Under the pieces are notes generated by a model that had not been told where the DNA came from, did not search any database, and saw nothing but the letters and a program-made list of their open reading frames with translations. 64,000 nucleotides of DNA from DASRHK01 sp963776465 (GTDB lineage Bacteria; Pseudomonadota; Gammaproteobacteria; Nevskiales; Nevskiaceae), in assembly GCA_963776465.1 (NCBI GenBank), contig CAVZMV010000002.1, positions 2,418,001-2,482,000 on the forward strand, in the 5' to 3' direction. Positions 61,911 to 64,000 of this stretch are shown piece by piece; within the stretch, counting starts at the first letter, position 1; every line of letters starts with the position of its first letter. The position numbers and the translations under genes are program-made.

Positions 61911-62708
61911 CTACGGCGCCTTGAAGCCATCCTTCCATCCACGCAGCGCGGCGAAGACCGAAACCGGGTCCGCAGGTACCTGCCCGAGCTGTGAAACTGC
62001 GGCCCGCATTATCGCAGGTTCACCCACCCGCAAGAACGGATTGACCTGTCGCTCGATGGCCAGGCGGCTGGGCAAACTGGGGAGTCCGCGATCGCGAAGC
62101 TCGCGAACGCGGCTGCGATAGCGCTCGATCTCCGCGTTCTGCGGCTCCACCGCCGCCGCGAACGCCAGGTTCGCGAGCGTGTACTCGTGCATGCAGTAGA
62201 CCTCGGTCGTCCCATCGAACGCGTTGAGCCTCTGCAGCGAGTGGTGCAGCTGCGCGGCCGTGCCTTCGAACAGGCGGCCGCAACCAGCGGAGAACAGCGT
62301 ATCGCCGCAGAACAGGCGAGGCGGCTCCCCCTCTGTCGGCGCGCAGTAGTAGGCGATGTGGCCGAGCGTGTGGCCCGGGATTTCCAGCACCTCGCAGTGC
62401 AGCCCGAGCTCGGCGACGTCGACGCGGTCGCCTTCGCCGACGAGCTCGGTGAGTCCCTGGATCCGATGCGCCTCCGCGCGCGGCCCGTAGACCGGCGCGC
62501 GATGCGCGGCGACGATGCCGGCGATGCCGCCGCAGTGATCCAGATGATGGTGCGTGATCAGGATCGCGGCGAGCTTGAGCCGGCGGGATTCCAGCGCCTG
62601 CAGCACCGGCCGCGCATCGCCCGGATCGACCACCACGGCGTATCCCGCGCGCTCGACTAAATATATATAGTTGTCGACAAATGCCGGAATGGCGGTGACG
62701 CTGGTCAT
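61911..62708 (-). CDS. gloB: Hydroxyacylglutathione hydrolase (glyoxalase II)
   Basis: This 265-residue metallo-beta-lactamase-fold enzyme has the binuclear metal site THHHLDHCGG (TxHxHxDH), the GHTLGHI histidine, FCGDTLF aspartate and CMHEYT histidine. The end ERQVNPFLRV is family-typical. It hydrolyses S-lactoylglutathione to D-lactate. The ATG at 62708 begins MTSVTAIPAFVDNYIYLV, the normal start. It is divergent from the methyltransferase gene. Confidence 0.95.
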   Translation of the reverse strand: MTSVTAIPAFVDNYIYLVERAGYAVVVDPGDARPVLQALESRRLKLAAILITHHHLDHCGGIAGIVAAHRAPVYGPRAEAHRIQGLTELVGEGDRVDVAELGLHCEVLEIPGHTLGHIAYYCAPTEGEPPRLFCGDTLFSAGCGRLFEGTAAQLHHSLQRLNAFDGTTEVYCMHEYTLANLAFAAAVEPQNAEIERYRSRVRELRDRGLPSLPSRLAIERQVNPFLRVGEPAIMRAAVSQLGQVPADPVSVFAALRGWKDGFKAP

Positions 62709-62747
62709 GCTCGTGTTCGTTGCAGCATCGGGGCCGAAGGTTAGCGC

Positions 62748-63500
62748 ATGAGCCCGAGGGAACGCTCGCTGGCGCGGCCGCTCGACCGCCACACCTTCGA
62801 ATTGTGGCTGCGTTCGGCGACAGGTCGGCGTCTGCTCGACCTCGAGGAGCGGGAAGTCGCGCGCACGCTGCCCGAGCTGTTCGGTCGCCACCTGCTGCAG
62901 GTCGGCTCCTGGGGTCGAGGCACGCGGCTCCTGACCGCGGGCCAGATGCTGCATAGCGCCGTGCTGGGCACCGTGCGCGGTTTCGACGAGCAGGCCCTGG
63001 CCGAGCCCGAGCAGCTGCCGCTCATGGCCAAGAGCGTCGACGCGATCCTGCTGCCGCACTGCCTGGAGTTCGTGCGATCCCCACAGGCGGTGCTGCGCGA
63101 GGTCAACCGGGTGCTGACGGATCGCGGCCGCGTGCTGATCCTCGGGTTCAATCCCTGGAGCTTCTGGGGTCTGCGCCACGCCCTGGGGTTGCGCTACCGC
63201 GCGTTCCCCGCGGGAGCGCATCTGGTCAGCGTCGGGCGGCTGCACGACTGGCTGGAGCTCTTGGACTTCGAGATCTGCGAGCTGCGTCGGTTCGGCGTGG
63301 GCTTTCCCTGGAACGCTCCGCGCTCCGAAGGCATCAGCAACGCCTTGCAGCGCGCGTTCGATACGCTCGCGGACGTCTATCTCGTCGTTGCGAAGAAGCG
63401 CGTGATCCCGATGACGCTGATCGGCCGTCGCACGCGCGCGGTGCTCAAGCCGGCGATCGGGACCGCGCCAGCGAGCCGCAGCGTGGTCGACCAGGCATGA
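62748..63500 (+). CDS. SAM-dependent methyltransferase
   Basis: This 250-residue protein is a class I methyltransferase. Motif I is replaced by LLQVGSWGRG (residues 48-57), motif II-IV by SVDAILLPHCLEFVRSP, and motif V by RVLTDRGRVLILGFNPWSFW. This type often lies between gloB and rnhA in gammaproteobacteria, but its substrate is not known. The stop overlaps the rnhA start by 4 bp. Confidence 0.85.
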   Translation: MSPRERSLARPLDRHTFELWLRSATGRRLLDLEEREVARTLPELFGRHLLQVGSWGRGTRLLTAGQMLHSAVLGTVRGFDEQALAEPEQLPLMAKSVDAILLPHCLEFVRSPQAVLREVNRVLTDRGRVLILGFNPWSFWGLRHALGLRYRAFPAGAHLVSVGRLHDWLELLDFEICELRRFGVGFPWNAPRSEGISNALQRAFDTLADVYLVVAKKRVIPMTLIGRRTRAVLKPAIGTAPASRSVVDQA

Positions 63501-63982
63501 AGCAGGTGGTGATCCACACCGACGGCGCCTGTCGCGGCAACCCGGGCCCGGGCGGCTGGGGCGCGCTGCTGGAATTCCGCGGTCAGGAGAAGAGCCTCAA
63601 CGGCGCCGAGCCGCTGACCACGAACAACCGCATGGAGATGATGGCGGCGATCCGCGCGCTGGAGACGCTCAAGGAGCCCTGCGAGGTGACGCTCGTCACC
63701 GATTCGATCTACTTGAAGCAGGGCCTGAACGAATGGCTGCCGAAGTGGAAGGTGAAAGGCTGGCGCACGGCCGACAAGAAGCCGGTGAAGAACCAGGATC
63801 TCTGGGAGCGCCTCGACGCCGCCGCTGCCCGCCACAGGATCGACTGGCAGTGGGTGAAGGGCCACTCCGGTCATCCCGGCAACGAAGCCGCCGATCGTCT
63901 GGCCAATGAAGCTATCGATCAAATGACGGCCGGCGCCACCGCCGCCATCGAACCTGTCCCGAGCAATTCCGGACGAGCATGA
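63497..63982 (+). CDS. rnhA: Ribonuclease HI
   Basis: This 161-residue enzyme has the four catalytic acids: Asp in HTDGACRGNPGPGG (residue 9), Glu in NNRMEMM, Asp in LVTDSIYL and Asp in GNEAADRL. The KGHSGHPGNE loop is present. It cuts the RNA strand of RNA-DNA hybrids. It overlaps the methyltransferase gene and dnaQ, a standard order. Confidence 0.97.
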   Translation: MKQVVIHTDGACRGNPGPGGWGALLEFRGQEKSLNGAEPLTTNNRMEMMAAIRALETLKEPCEVTLVTDSIYLKQGLNEWLPKWKVKGWRTADKKPVKNQDLWERLDAAAARHRIDWQWVKGHSGHPGNEAADRLANEAIDQMTAGATAAIEPVPSNSGRA

Positions 63983-64000
63983 TCAGACAAATCGTCCTGG
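63979..64000 (+). CDS. dnaQ: DNA polymerase III epsilon subunit, start only
   Basis: ATG 63979 overlaps the rnhA stop by 4 bp. The seven visible residues MIRQIVL match the usual DnaQ start (RQIVLDTETTG), and rnhA-dnaQ is a conserved pair. The rest lies outside the window. Confidence 0.8.

Overview
The window looks like a high-GC gammaproteobacterial chromosome, probably from the Xanthomonadales / Steroidobacterales / Nevskiales neighbourhood. The signs are conserved gene pairs (rnhA-dnaQ, hupB-ppiD, rplY-pth-ychF), a very large TonB-dependent receptor, an ExbB/ExbD/AgmX operon, two proteins with GlyGly-CTERM-like tails and integron attC sites close to those of Xanthomonas-type arrays. The family placement is an inference.

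Region 0-9.5 kb: a partial gene with a DnaA N-terminal domain, a Phd-like antitoxin with a zeta-type P-loop toxin, then a run of same-strand genes: ArsR regulator, sterol desaturase-type hydroxylase, DUF805 membrane protein, an FAD oxidase fused to a methyltransferase, an exported protein of unknown function, an alpha/beta hydrolase, an SDR dehydrogenase and two small unknowns. Several of these overlap by 4 bp. They may form a lipid or small-molecule modification pathway.

Region 9.5-25.5 kb: a patatin-like lipoprotein and a 1159-residue membrane hydrolase with a long helical C-terminal region, both visibly less GC-rich than their surroundings; small hypothetical genes; a GNAT acetyltransferase; an ATP/ADP-antiporter-like MFS protein; a membrane-anchored quinone-reductase-type dehydrogenase divergent from a LytS/LytTR two-component pair; an FG-GAP repeat protein; and three copies of a tiny CxxC...HxxC protein, one frameshifted.

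Region 26-31.7 kb: an integron gene-cassette array without an integrase (CALIN). It has eight attC sites, plus the left half of a ninth, and nine small cassettes, all on the + strand. One attC is cut by a deleted IS110-family transposase gene.

Region 31.9-41.8 kb: further accessory genes (XRE regulator with nearby palindromes, a frameshifted metalloprotease, a HEPN-like protein, PLD nuclease, PcfJ-like protein, DUF3293 protein), ending at tRNA-Met.

Region 41.8-64 kb: core genome. ychF, pth, rplY, a frameshifted TonB-dependent receptor, hupB, tRNA-Val, tRNA-Asp, ppiD, a dicarboxylate symporter and fabI are followed by an eight-gene ExbB-ExbD-ExbD-AgmX-TPR operon, gloB, a methyltransferase, rnhA and the start of dnaQ.

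Five genes carry apparent single-base frameshifts, including a TonB-dependent receptor and a conserved operon gene, so some indels may be sequencing or assembly errors rather than biology.
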